A stretch of DNA of 40,779 bases from Marixanthotalea marina (GTDB lineage: Bacteria > Bacteroidota > Bacteroidia > Flavobacteriales > Flavobacteriaceae): assembly GCA_018883545.1 (NCBI GenBank), contig JAHLEH010000013.1:1-40779 (forward strand). The letters run 5' to 3'. The notes under the pieces were generated by a model. It searched no databases. It saw only the letters and a program-made list of their open reading frames with translations, and was not told where the DNA came from. Every line of letters starts with the position of its first letter. Position 1 is the stretch's first letter. Made by a program: the position numbers and the translations under genes. Below, piece by piece: positions 1 to 8,674 of this stretch.

Positions 1-1567
1 TACATCCATCATCAGCAGTATAAGTTAAGGAAATATCAACATCGGAGCAGATACTCAATGTATTGGCTGCCACTGGAGTAGTGGTGAAAGCACCAGAGCT
101 TCCACAACCGGCTTCATCTGTAGTGAAACCAGCCAACCAATTAGTATAGGCCAACTGTAAGGCCGCATCATCAGCATAGAAACAAGCAGCGGTATCAACA
201 GCCTCAGGTCCGCTCACCTCTACAGCCGGAGCTGTAATAATGATTTGTTGAACAGCAGTTGCAGTATTTCCACAACCATCTGTTATTGTAAATGTTCTTG
301 TTACAGTTAATGGACAGCTAGCATTTGTTATTGCATCTATATAAGTAATACTGGCGATAGTACCGTCATCAGAAGCGGTATAATCAGCAACATTAGTATA
401 AGTATCTTTAATATCGGCCGATTCACTAGTTGAATACGGGTATCTTGCATTTCCAGCCGTAATTACTGATGTGTCACAGCCTTCAATATTTAAAGGAGAT
501 GGGGCGCTAATTTCAGGAGCCTCATCAGTAATTACAACCTCTTTATTTACTGTAATTGTGTTACAAGGAGCAATTGCATTGGGATCATTATCTGTAACAG
601 TTAAGGATACATTGTAAGTACCACTTGAAGCATAGGTGTAGGAAGGACTTGCGTCAGTGCTAGTGCCACTTTCATCTCCAAAATCCCATTCATAGCTAAG
701 GTTGCTACTGCCATTGGTTATGCCGGCAGAAAAGTCTACATCTAAATTACAAGTACCACCACCACCAGGTGTAACAGCCATGGGTATCACGCCTAAGCCT
801 TCTCTAAATTCTATTTCTATATCACTATCGACAGTTACCATTTGATCCAAACAATCATCACTTAAAGCTAAAGTAACCGCAACATTAAATGTGTAAGCAC
901 CAGGTTCAGATACTGTAACCATAGGATTTTGAATAGTATTGTTTGGGTCAAAAGTAACAGTTGCTCCAGCGTCTGGTTTTGAAACTACTGTCCAAACAAA
1001 AGTTGGATTTCCTTCAACAAACCCATTTAATTCTATATCAATTTGAGTTGGAGAAAAACAAACTTCATTATCAGTCCCATCAAGAACTCCAAAATCAGGA
1101 TCTATTTGAATAGTACCACCAGCAGCGATTACTTGACTAAAAATAATACAAACTTGACCTTTTCCTTCGCAAGCTGAATACCTAATACCTCCTATAAAGA
1201 TATTTCTATTATTGTTACATTGCCCACTGGAGGATAGCGCTCCAGCACCTCCGTGAGAAGTGTCTAATTCAGTAGTATTTTCAATAACTATAGCCGAATT
1301 GGGAGCTAAAGTTAAATCAACATCGGCATACCACATAATTTGCCCACCGTCTTCAATAATTAATCTATCAATAGAGTTGGGAATGGTAATATCCGTATAA
1401 AGTTGTATTTGAACACCCGCAGGAATTATTATTGTGCCATCACAATTATTATTGTTGATGAAAGCGACTAATTGCGCTCCTGTCATATTATTGGGTATTG
1501 TACAGTCTGCTTGGGCTTGAAGAAGTCCCATAAACAGGAACACAAAACCAAATAGATAGGATTTCAT
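1..1567 (-). CDS. Large secreted PKD/HYR-repeat protein (adhesin or T9SS-cargo type), 3' end outside window
   Basis: The minus strand is open from an ATG at 1567 to the window edge, about 522 codons with no stop, so the C-terminus is missing. The N-terminus (MKSYLFGFVFLFMGLLQAQA) is a Sec signal peptide. A PKD-type domain with the motif DFGDESG followed by SPSYTYASSGTYNVSLTV lies at about residues 260-330. After it come HYR/Ig-like repeats recognisable by phrases such as ITDGCGNTATAVQ. Cysteine-containing repeats of this type are typical of very long Flavobacteriaceae surface or secreted proteins that usually end in a type IX secretion sorting domain; that end cannot be seen here. An in-frame ATG at 1612 would add 15 residues before the signal peptide. 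I prefer 1567 because the hydrophobic core then sits near the N-terminus. Adhesion is inferred from architecture only. Confidence 0.85.
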   Translation of the reverse strand, partial: MKSYLFGFVFLFMGLLQAQADCTIPNNMTGAQLVAFINNNNCDGTIIIPAGVQIQLYTDITIPNSIDRLIIEDGGQIMWYADVDLTLAPNSAIVIENTTELDTSHGGAGALSSSGQCNNNRNIFIGGIRYSACEGKGQVCIIFSQVIAAGGTIQIDPDFGVLDGTDNEVCFSPTQIDIELNGFVEGNPTFVWTVVSKPDAGATVTFDPNNTIQNPMVTVSEPGAYTFNVAVTLALSDDCLDQMVTVDSDIEIEFREGLGVIPMAVTPGGGGTCNLDVDFSAGITNGSSNLSYEWDFGDESGTSTDASPSYTYASSGTYNVSLTVTDNDPNAIAPCNTITVNKEVVITDEAPEISAPSPLNIEGCDTSVITAGNARYPYSTSESADIKDTYTNVADYTASDDGTIASITYIDAITNASCPLTVTRTFTITDGCGNTATAVQQIIITAPAVEVSGPEAVDTAACFYADDAALQLAYTNWLAGFTTDEAGCGSSGAFTTTPVAANTLSICSDVDISLTYTADDGC

Positions 1568-2063
1568 TTTTGTACCTGTATTAAATAGCAGATTAGAGGT
1601 AGTTGTTTTCATAAGCCAAAAATTATGTAACAAAAAATTGTTAATTAGGTGTATTAGATTAATGTTATTACAATACTATTATTTATTGCAATCTAAATTC
1701 TAATCTTATAAAGTAGTGAGGGAAAGACATCTGAACAGATGCTAAAACTTAAAAGTGAAATTAGATTTTGGGGTCCATTTATTTTTAAATTATATCACAA
1801 ATGAACACACACATATTTGTCTTTTCAAAAAAAAATGTTAAATCACATATATAATCGATAAAATGACTAGGCCGTGTTTTTAATCGTTTTTTTTATGTAA
1901 TTTACCCATAGATAGTATTTGTTAAACCATAAGTAATCAACAATTTATTTTTATTTAAACATTCCATTTATAACAAAACTCAAAATTAGTAGGTACAAAT
2001 AAATGTATTTTTATCGATAAAAACAACATTTTATCGATAAAAAAACGCACTTAATCGAATGAT
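1568..2063. other. Long AT-rich divergent intergenic region between the adhesin gene and sixA
   Basis: About 500 bases without a credible gene. It separates the minus-strand adhesin gene from plus-strand sixA. Besides the tandem palindromes at 2008-2042 it holds a partial copy of the same core (ATAATCGATAAAA at 1851-1863). I found no exact TAnnTTTG element for either gene. Confidence 0.6.
2008..2042. promoter_or_regulatory. Two tandem ATCGAT palindromes upstream of sixA (putative operator)
   Basis: A perfect 16-base palindrome TTTTTATCGATAAAAA lies at 2008-2023. A second 14-base palindrome TTTTATCGATAAAA lies at 2029-2042. Their centres are 20 bases apart, about two helical turns, so a dimeric protein could bind both on one DNA face. 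The second ends 21 bases before the sixA ATG. A related partial site is at 1851-1863. The binding protein is unknown. Confidence 0.45.
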
Positions 2064-2549
2064 ATGAAAAAATTAATACTAGTGAGGCATGCAAAATCAT
2101 CATGGGAATATGATGTTATTGATCATGAAAGACCACTGAAAACAAGAGGTGTTAACGATGCTGGGCTTGTAGTTGGTGAATTAAAAAAGGTTGGGATATT
2201 TCCTGATATTGTGTTATCTAGCGATGCTCTAAGGGCGAAGTCAACTGCTGATATTTTCGTTTCTGCACTAAATATTCCAGGAGAAATCTTTCATTTAAAC
2301 CATGATTTATATGATTTTTCAGGTGAAAATTTGTTAAAGATCATTAAATCTGTAGATGCAGTCTATGAAACTTTAATGGTTTTTGGGCATAATCACGCCA
2401 TTACCTACTTTGTAAATCATTTTGGTGACAAATTCATTGACAATGTCCCGACCTGTGGAGTGGTGATTATTGAATTTGATACTAACGATTGGGAAACACT
2501 TAACAAAGGAAAAACCATTAAAACCATTTTTCCAAGAGAATTCAGATAA
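2064..2549 (+). CDS. sixA: SixA-like histidine phosphatase
   Basis: Histidine phosphatase (phosphoglycerate mutase-like) superfamily, SixA/small branch, 161 residues, the usual size for this branch. The catalytic RHA motif (residues 8-10, LVRHAKSSW) is at the N-terminus, where the His forms the phospho-enzyme intermediate. The second conserved His lies in VFGHNHAI near residue 112. E. coli SixA dephosphorylates phosphohistidine proteins, but the substrate here cannot be read from sequence. The gene is followed about 100 bases later by ppk1 and ppx, and I recall this order in other flavobacteria, so a link to phosphate or polyphosphate metabolism is possible. No signal peptide is present, so it is cytoplasmic. 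The start ATG at 2064 lies just after the tandem palindromes at 2008-2042, which may control it. Confidence 0.85.
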   Translation: MKKLILVRHAKSSWEYDVIDHERPLKTRGVNDAGLVVGELKKVGIFPDIVLSSDALRAKSTADIFVSALNIPGEIFHLNHDLYDFSGENLLKIIKSVDAVYETLMVFGHNHAITYFVNHFGDKFIDNVPTCGVVIIEFDTNDWETLNKGKTIKTIFPREFR

Positions 2550-2598
2550 TCAAAAAAACAATAGTGCTATTTATAATGTTCAAATATAAAACTTAACC

Positions 2599-2627
2599 TT
2601 GTTTTAAGTTTAAAAAAAATATATTTG
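2599..2627 (+). promoter_or_regulatory. Bacteroidota-type promoter for ppk1
   Basis: The -7 element TATATTTG (2620-2627) matches TAnnTTTG, with a TTG at 2599-2601 as the -33 element, 18 bases upstream. Transcription would begin near 2634, a few bases before the ppk1 start. This makes the ATG at 2651 more credible than the TTG at 2642. Confidence 0.55.
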
Positions 2628-2650
2628 TAATAGAATCCTAATTGCCGATA

Positions 2651-4711
2651 ATGACAGCCGATACAAACAATAATACATATATAAACAGAGAAATAAGTTG
2701 GTTACAGTTTAATGCCCGTGTGCTTCAGGAAGCATCAGATAAAAGAGTGCCTTTAATAGAAAGGCTTCGGTTTTTAGGTATTTTTTCCAATAATCTGGAT
2801 GAATTCTTTAAAGTGAGATATGCAACCGTTAAGCGTATTGTAGAGGCTGGCAAGGGTGCAAAAGATGAATTGGGGGGTATTAGGGCCGAAGAATTACTCG
2901 AAATAATTACCAATATTGTAATTGAACAGCAAAGCGAAAGTTTACAAGTATTAAGCAATATAGAAGAAGCACTTAATGAAGAAAACATTTGCATCGTTGA
3001 TGAGTCAAGTATAAACCCTGTCCATCACAATTTCATTAAGAAATATTTCATACAGAAAGTCAGTCCCGCTTTGGTTACCATAATTCTGAACGATTTGGTA
3101 AACCTTCCCAATTTAAAGGATAGTGCGGCCTATCTTGCTGTTAAAATGATGATGGCCGATGGTGTTAAACAATTCGCTCTGATTGAGATTTCCAAATCTA
3201 TGGACCGTTTTGTGGTGTTGCCCAAACATGACGGTAAAGATTATATCATTATGATTGACGATTTGTTGCGCCATTGTTTGAGTGACATCTTCAATATTTT
3301 TGATTATGAAGGTATTTCGGCCCACATGATAAAAATTACGCGTGATGGTGAACTTGATTTTGACAGTGATTTGAGCAAAAGTTTTATTGAAAAAATCTCC
3401 GATAGTGTAAAACACCGTCAAGTAGGTGAGCCAGTTCGTTTTGTATATGATAAAACCATTGAAGCAGATACGTTGCAATATTTGATGGATAAAATGGGTA
3501 TTACAGATACCGATAGTATTATTCCCGGTGGTCGTTATCACAATAGGCGTGATTATATGAGCTTTCCCAGTTTAGGAAGAAAAGATTTGCTTTACGATAA
3601 AATAGAATCGTTACCTATTAAGGGGTTGAGTTTAGAGAACAGTATTTTTGAAGCTATTGCTAAAAAAGATTATTTGCTCTATGCGCCTTACCAAACTTTT
3701 TCTTATGTGGTAAAATTGTTAAGGGAGGCAGCACTGGACCCTAAGGTTAAAACAATAAAAATAACCATTTATCGCTTAGCCGAAATCTCACATATTGCAA
3801 GTTCTCTTATCAATGCAGCTTTAAATGGAAAACATGTTACCGTTTCAATTGAACTGCAAGCACGCTTTGATGAAGAAGCCAATATTAGTTATGCACAACA
3901 AATGCAGGAAGGTGGCATTAATTTGTTTTTTGGGGTACAAGGCTTAAAAGTACATGCTAAAATGTGCGTAATAGAGCGGGAAGAAGGAAAAAAACTAGTG
4001 CGTTATGGTTTTGTTAGTACAGGTAATTTTAACGAATCTACTGCAAAAATCTATACAGATTATACCTTGCTAACTTCAAACAAAAGTATTTTAAAAGACA
4101 TAAACAAAGTATTTATGTTTTTTGAGGCCAACTATAAAATCTATAAATACAAGCACATTATTACTTCTCCACATTATACCAAAAAGGCCATTTTTAAACT
4201 AATAAATGAGCAAATAGATCTTGTGAAAGAAGGAAAAGAAGGTTATATAAGGCTTAAAATGAATAGTATAACCAGTTATTTGGTAGTAGATAAACTGTAT
4301 GAAGCGAGTAGGGCTGGTGTTAAAATAGATATGATTGTAAGGGGTATTTGCTGTTTGGTTCCGGGTATAGAAGGTATGAGCGAAAACATTAAGGTGATAA
4401 GTGTGGTGGATAAGTTTTTAGAACATCCCAGAGTTTATATCTTTGGAAAAGATAATGATGTGAAAGTCTATATTTCTTCAGCCGATTGGATGACAAGGAA
4501 CATAGATAACCGAGTAGAAGTAACGTGTCCTATTTATGATGAGGGCATAAAACAAGAAATAATCGATACTTTTAATATTTGTTGGAGTGATAATGTAAAG
4601 GCACGCTTAATAAATACGTCTTACGAAAACGAATATAAAATAGATAATAATCCTAAAGTAAGGTCACAGGTGGCCACTTATGATTATTATTTAAAAAAGC
4701 TAGAGAAATAA
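2651..4711 (+). CDS. ppk1: Polyphosphate kinase 1
   Basis: Reversibly polymerises the gamma phosphate of ATP into inorganic polyphosphate. About 686 residues, the normal length for PPK1. The N-terminal domain opens with the family signature NREISWLQFNARVLQEA. The two C-terminal phospholipase D-like domains follow: VHAKMCVIERE carries the catalytic, autophosphorylated His, and EHPRVYIFG carries the second conserved His. The frame is open from a TTG at 2642, but I chose the ATG at 2651 because it puts the NREISW block at the expected distance and fits the promoter at 2599-2627. The stop is followed after one base by the ppx start, so the two are almost certainly cotranscribed and would balance synthesis and breakdown of polyphosphate. 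Cytoplasmic. Nothing unusual in the coding region. Confidence 0.97.
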   Translation: MTADTNNNTYINREISWLQFNARVLQEASDKRVPLIERLRFLGIFSNNLDEFFKVRYATVKRIVEAGKGAKDELGGIRAEELLEIITNIVIEQQSESLQVLSNIEEALNEENICIVDESSINPVHHNFIKKYFIQKVSPALVTIILNDLVNLPNLKDSAAYLAVKMMMADGVKQFALIEISKSMDRFVVLPKHDGKDYIIMIDDLLRHCLSDIFNIFDYEGISAHMIKITRDGELDFDSDLSKSFIEKISDSVKHRQVGEPVRFVYDKTIEADTLQYLMDKMGITDTDSIIPGGRYHNRRDYMSFPSLGRKDLLYDKIESLPIKGLSLENSIFEAIAKKDYLLYAPYQTFSYVVKLLREAALDPKVKTIKITIYRLAEISHIASSLINAALNGKHVTVSIELQARFDEEANISYAQQMQEGGINLFFGVQGLKVHAKMCVIEREEGKKLVRYGFVSTGNFNESTAKIYTDYTLLTSNKSILKDINKVFMFFEANYKIYKYKHIITSPHYTKKAIFKLINEQIDLVKEGKEGYIRLKMNSITSYLVVDKLYEASRAGVKIDMIVRGICCLVPGIEGMSENIKVISVVDKFLEHPRVYIFGKDNDVKVYISSADWMTRNIDNRVEVTCPIYDEGIKQEIIDTFNICWSDNVKARLINTSYENEYKIDNNPKVRSQVATYDYYLKKLEK

Positions 4712-4712
4712 T

Positions 4713-5618
4713 ATGCTGTCAATAAAGAAATATGCTGCCATAGATATTGGTTCGAATGCCGTAAGATTACTTATTTCAAATATCATTGAGCAGGATGGTA
4801 AACCTACCCAGTTTAAAAAAAACTCTTTGGTGCGTGTTCCTATTCGTTTGGGAACCGATGTTTTCTTGTCCAATAAAATTTCTGTAGAAAATACTGAAAG
4901 AATTGTGGATACCATGAAGGCTTTTAAACTGCTTATGAAATCGCATCGTGTGGTTAAATATAAAGCTTGTGCCACGTCGGCCATGCGGGAGTCTTCCAAC
5001 GGAAAAGAGGTTGTTGATTTGGTGCGAAAAAAAGCAGGAATAAGCATAGATGTTATTGGAGGGGAAGAAGAGGCTGCTATTATTGCCGCCACCGATTTAA
5101 ATAAATACATCGATAATACCAAAACATATCTCTATGTAGATGTAGGTGGTGGTAGTACAGAGTTTACCATAATTCACGAAGGCAAGACAGTAACGTCAAG
5201 ATCGTTCAAAATAGGAACAGTAAGATTGTTGAATGATATGGTACAAAGGGAAAACTGGGTGGAACTTGAAAATTGGATAAAAGAAACCACAAAACCTTAC
5301 GAGCGCATCGATGTTATTGGTTCGGGAGGTAACATTAATAAGATTTTCAAGGTTTCAGGAAAATCGGAAGGAAAACCGCTTTCTTATTTCTATTTAACGT
5401 CATATTTCAACACGCTTCAAAGCTATTCTTACGAAGAGCGTATTACAGAATTAAACTTAAATCAGGATAGGGCGGATGTAATTATTCCTGCCATGCGTAT
5501 TTATTTATCTTCTATGAAATGGAGTAATGCAAAAAACATATACGTTCCAAAAATAGGTTTGGCAGATGGTATTATTAAAAGTATCTATTTTGATACCGTT
5601 TCTAGCAATACACAGTAA
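4713..5618 (+). CDS. ppx: Exopolyphosphatase, Ppx/GppA family
   Basis: Hydrolyses terminal phosphates of polyphosphate, or the pppGpp 5'-phosphate in GppA members; sequence alone does not separate the two. 301 residues, corresponding to the short Ppx form with only the two ASKHA actin-like domains and no C-terminal HD domain. The first phosphate loop is AAIDIGSNAVRLLI at residues 8-21. The second is YVDVGGGSTEF near residues 140-150, and an adenosine-type loop VIGSGGNINKI follows around residue 205. It starts one base after the ppk1 stop, so the enzymes are produced together. This argues for polyphosphate as substrate. Confidence 0.93.
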   Translation: MLSIKKYAAIDIGSNAVRLLISNIIEQDGKPTQFKKNSLVRVPIRLGTDVFLSNKISVENTERIVDTMKAFKLLMKSHRVVKYKACATSAMRESSNGKEVVDLVRKKAGISIDVIGGEEEAAIIAATDLNKYIDNTKTYLYVDVGGGSTEFTIIHEGKTVTSRSFKIGTVRLLNDMVQRENWVELENWIKETTKPYERIDVIGSGGNINKIFKVSGKSEGKPLSYFYLTSYFNTLQSYSYEERITELNLNQDRADVIIPAMRIYLSSMKWSNAKNIYVPKIGLADGIIKSIYFDTVSSNTQ

Positions 5619-5716
5619 AATTGTGCACTTCACCTTTAAAAATATTTATATTATAACTTTATAATATATATTCGCTTTAAAGATTTGATACTAATTTTAA
5701 CCCAAACCTATTGATT

Positions 5717-6244
5717 ATGAAAAAAATACTACTATTAACTTTATTATTTGTTTTTTGTATTGCAGGTTATTCCCAAAGTGGAACTTTTGGTGTAAGAGGC
5801 GGATACAATATTTCTAATTTAGATTTTGACGGTACTCCTAGTATGGAAAACAAGCATAGAAACAGTTTTTATATTGGCTTCTTTGCAGACTACAGATTGT
5901 CCAATGGCGTTTCTTTGGTTCCTGAACTGCAATTTTCTGCGGAGGGCGCAAAAGAAGAGAAGTTACATCTAGATTATATACAAGCACCAATTCTTTTCAA
6001 ATTTAATTTAAGCAAAAGAATCAGATTTGGTGTAGGGCCGCAAATGGGATGGAAAGTTTACAAGTTAAACGATGAAGTTAGAGACCTTGCTTTCTCTGGT
6101 GTTGGTGGTTTCGATTTTAAAATAAATGAAGTATTGTTTATTGACGCGCGCTATACTTATGGTTTAACCAGTATATTTAACGAAAGCTATGGCATAGAGG
6201 CTAAAAATACAAACATACAAATAGGTATAGGCTATCAGTTTTAG
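5717..6244 (+). CDS. Outer-membrane beta-barrel protein (porin-family, PorT/OmpW-like)
   Basis: About 175 residues with a clear Sec signal peptide (MKKILLLTLLFVFCIAGYSQ). The mature part alternates hydrophobic and polar residues, for example FGVRGGYNISNL, VPELQFSAEG and FIDARYTYGL, and ends in an aromatic residue (IGIGYQF), as expected for an eight-stranded outer-membrane barrel. Small flavobacterial barrels of this sort are usually annotated only as porin family or outer membrane beta-barrel proteins. The frame is open from a TTG at 5711, but the ATG at 5717 gives a proper signal peptide. It overlaps the convergent miaE gene by four bases. No function can be assigned. Confidence 0.8.
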   Translation: MKKILLLTLLFVFCIAGYSQSGTFGVRGGYNISNLDFDGTPSMENKHRNSFYIGFFADYRLSNGVSLVPELQFSAEGAKEEKLHLDYIQAPILFKFNLSKRIRFGVGPQMGWKVYKLNDEVRDLAFSGVGGFDFKINEVLFIDARYTYGLTSIFNESYGIEAKNTNIQIGIGYQF

Positions 6245-6822
6245 CCATGTATGGTTTCCTTTTTTCCTAGGTTAGCCATTATTTCAGATTCATATTCAAG
6301 AAGTTGCTGCCATTTGGTGTCAACTTCTTTTTTATTACCATACTTTCTGGCAAAGCCTAAAAACATAGTGTAGTGGTTTGCTTCGCTTACCATTAAATTT
6401 CTGTAAAAATCGGCCAGCTCTTTGTCTTTCAATTCTTCCGATAGTAACCTGAAACGTTCGCAACTTCTGGCTTCAATCAATGCTGCATAAAGTAAACGGT
6501 GTACCAATTGATTTGTTCTGCTACCACCTTTTGGGAAAAATTTCATCAGTTCTACTACATAATCATCCCGTCTGTCCCTCCCCAGAGTCCAACCTCTCTC
6601 GATTATTTTGTCGTGAACCATTTTAAAATGGCTTATCTCTTCTTTTACCAATGCGGTCATTTCTTGTACCAGCTCTGTGTATTCAGGAAAACTCACAATA
6701 AGTGAAATGGCGGTACTAGTTGCTTTCTGTTCACAGAAGGCGTGATCTGTTAGAATTTCCTCAATGTTTTTTTCAACAATATTAACCCATCGTGGGTCGG
6801 TTGGTAATTTTAATCCAAGCAT
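6241..6822 (-). CDS. miaE: tRNA-(ms2io6A37) hydroxylase, MiaE family
   Basis: Non-haem diiron monooxygenase of the ferritin-like superfamily that hydroxylates the isopentenyl group of 2-methylthio-N6-isopentenyladenosine at tRNA position 37. 193 residues, typical length. Carboxylate and His ligands of the four-helix bundle are visible in EEISHFKMVH, EARSCERFRLL and SEANHYTMFLG. The N-terminal DPRWV and DHAFCEQKA blocks also match the family. The 3' end overlaps the convergent barrel gene by four bases. The 5' end faces the ebo cluster across 80 bases, which must hold both promoters. I see no functional link with ebo. Confidence 0.93.
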   Translation of the reverse strand: MLGLKLPTDPRWVNIVEKNIEEILTDHAFCEQKATSTAISLIVSFPEYTELVQEMTALVKEEISHFKMVHDKIIERGWTLGRDRRDDYVVELMKFFPKGGSRTNQLVHRLLYAALIEARSCERFRLLSEELKDKELADFYRNLMVSEANHYTMFLGFARKYGNKKEVDTKWQQLLEYESEIMANLGKKETIHG

Positions 6823-6902
6823 ATTTATTATATTTGGTTGCTAATTTAAAAAGAAATGAATTAAGGCGTCATTTCCCTTAATTTTTTGTGATATAAATTC
6901 TT

Positions 6903-7757
6903 ATGTTATTCGAAAATGTCTCTAAAGAACTCAAAAAACTTATCGATGCCAATTATAATAATGAAGTTGCAGAATGGCTAGAAAGTAAATTAGTAGAAAT
7001 AGTTAAAAATAAATCGGTTAAGGATCTTTATTTAACGTATAGCTTAATAAACTCAAAAGTGTCAAGTGATAAAGATTTAACCTATCCGTCCGATGTTTCA
7101 GAAATCATTTCCTATTTAAAAAACCACAAAGCCAACCAATTACAATTAGGTAGGGTTTATATGTTGGTAAAGGTTTTGGAATCGGATGAAGCTTTTTTTA
7201 CACCTAAAATTTCAAACATCATTCAGGTGGCCGATACAGCTGAATTGGAAACGTTTTTAAAATATCTTGTTTTACTGCCTAATCCAGATGCGTATAAAAA
7301 TACAGCCGTAGATACTCTAAGAACGAATATTACGCCGATTTTTGATGCCATTTCGTTGAACAATCCGTATCCTAGCATTTATTTTAACAAGTCGCAATGG
7401 AATCAAATGTATTTAAAAGCTGCTTTTATGCAACGCGACTTAAGTTTGATTATGGATATTGACAAGAAAGCCAATAAACAATTGGCAAGAATTATTTCAG
7501 ATTTTGCTCATGAAAGATGGGCGGCATCCAGAGATGTAGACCCTTTGTTTTGGAGGCCTGTTAGTCAATTTATTGACAATGCACTTTTGAATGATATGAA
7601 GAAATTATTTGAGAGTTCCAACGAAAATGAACGTATTGCCGCAGCACTATGTTGTAGCGCTTCTGAAGACACAGAAGCAAAAGCGTTGCTTAACAACTAT
7701 CCCGAATTAAAACAGAAAATAGACCAACAAGAAATAAGTTGGGAAACTATAAACTAA
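6903..7757 (+). CDS. eboA: EboA family protein (ebo cluster, first gene)
   Basis: 284 residues, predicted soluble, without a signal peptide and rich in alpha helix. Recognised as EboA from its position directly before a TatD-like hydrolase, a UbiA prenyltransferase, a sugar phosphate cyclase, an EboE TIM barrel and an EboF phosphatase-fold protein. The C-terminal block is also characteristic, with LARIISDFAHERWAASR and FWRPVSQF followed by a RIAAALCCSAS segment. The family has no known enzymatic activity. In Nostoc punctiforme the ebo genes are reported to be needed for moving the scytonemin precursor to the periplasm, so EboA is often labelled a metabolite-traffic protein. The ATG at 6903 lies 80 bases from divergent miaE. 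eboB begins eight bases after its stop, indicating an operon. Confidence 0.88.
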   Translation: MLFENVSKELKKLIDANYNNEVAEWLESKLVEIVKNKSVKDLYLTYSLINSKVSSDKDLTYPSDVSEIISYLKNHKANQLQLGRVYMLVKVLESDEAFFTPKISNIIQVADTAELETFLKYLVLLPNPDAYKNTAVDTLRTNITPIFDAISLNNPYPSIYFNKSQWNQMYLKAAFMQRDLSLIMDIDKKANKQLARIISDFAHERWAASRDVDPLFWRPVSQFIDNALLNDMKKLFESSNENERIAAALCCSASEDTEAKALLNNYPELKQKIDQQEISWETIN

Positions 7758-7765
7758 AAGATATT

Positions 7766-8674
7766 ATGAGTGAAAAATTAATGATAATAGATCCGCATGT
7801 TCACATGACGTCCAGAACCACAGATGATTACGAAGCTATGGCAGCGGCTGGTGTTGTGGCTATTATAGAACCTTCATTTTGGTTGGGACAACCTAGAACG
7901 CAAGTGGGATCGTTTCAAGATTATTTCAGTAGCTTGGTGGGATGGGAGCCTTTTCGGGCAAGCCAATTTGGTATAAAACATTATTGTACCATTGGTCTAA
8001 ATTCCAAAGAAGCCAATAACGAAGCTTTGGCAGAACAAGTCATTGAATTATTGCCGCTTTATGTACACAAGGAAAATGTAGTGGCTATAGGAGAAATAGG
8101 CTATGATGACCAAACGGCTGCAGAGGATAAGTACTTTAGAATGCAATTAGAACTGGCCAAAGAATTGGATATGACGGTTCAGGTGCATACACCACATCGA
8201 GATAAAAAGGCAGGTACCATTAAAAGTATGGAGGTTTGCTTGGAGCATGGTTTAGACCCTGCTAATGTTATTATAGACCACAATAATGAAGAAACGGTTA
8301 AAGAAGTTTTAGATCGTGGATTTATAGCTGCTTTTACCATTTATCCGAAAACAAAAATGGGCAATGAACGTATGGTAGAGGTTGTGCGAAAGTTTGGAAG
8401 CGATAACATTATTGTTGACAGTTCGGCCGATTGGGGTGTTAGTGATCCATTAGCGGTGCCAAAAACAGCAGCGTTAATGCTAGAACGTGGTATTTCACAT
8501 GATGATGTCGTTAAAACGTGTTACCAAAATGCATTGGATGCTTTTAGCAAAAACGGAAAAATGAAAGAATCACACTGGTTGAACCCTGATCAAATTGACC
8601 AACGTAAACTTTATAACGACAACAGTGTGCTAAGGGGGCAGGAACCAAAAGTTGATGGAAACAAAATTGTCTAA
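7766..8674 (+). CDS. eboB: EboB, TatD-family metal-dependent hydrolase
   Basis: TatD-like amidohydrolase-fold protein, 302 residues from ATG 7766. The frame is open from a TTG at 7739, but that would overlap eboA and add a non-conserved tail. Candidate metal ligands are visible: the HxH pair in IDPHVHM (H11, H13), Glu in AIGEIGY (E110), His in QVHTPH (H141), His in IIDHNN (H172) and Asp in VDSSADWG (D218 or D222). The family includes nucleases and other hydrolases, and the substrate of EboB is unknown. The 3' end overlaps eboC by 20 bases, supporting translational coupling. Cytoplasmic. The order eboA-eboB-eboC is the one described for ebo clusters. Confidence 0.9.
   Translation: MSEKLMIIDPHVHMTSRTTDDYEAMAAAGVVAIIEPSFWLGQPRTQVGSFQDYFSSLVGWEPFRASQFGIKHYCTIGLNSKEANNEALAEQVIELLPLYVHKENVVAIGEIGYDDQTAAEDKYFRMQLELAKELDMTVQVHTPHRDKKAGTIKSMEVCLEHGLDPANVIIDHNNEETVKEVLDRGFIAAFTIYPKTKMGNERMVEVVRKFGSDNIIVDSSADWGVSDPLAVPKTAALMLERGISHDDVVKTCYQNALDAFSKNGKMKESHWLNPDQIDQRKLYNDNSVLRGQEPKVDGNKIV

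Noticed and set aside
1568-1612. Longer start of the left adhesin at ATG 1612.
   Set aside because: In frame, but it places 15 extra polar residues before the signal peptide. Not excluded.
2008-2042. The ATCGAT palindromes as transcription terminators.
   Set aside because: They are AT-only apart from one CG each and lie upstream of a gene rather than after one.
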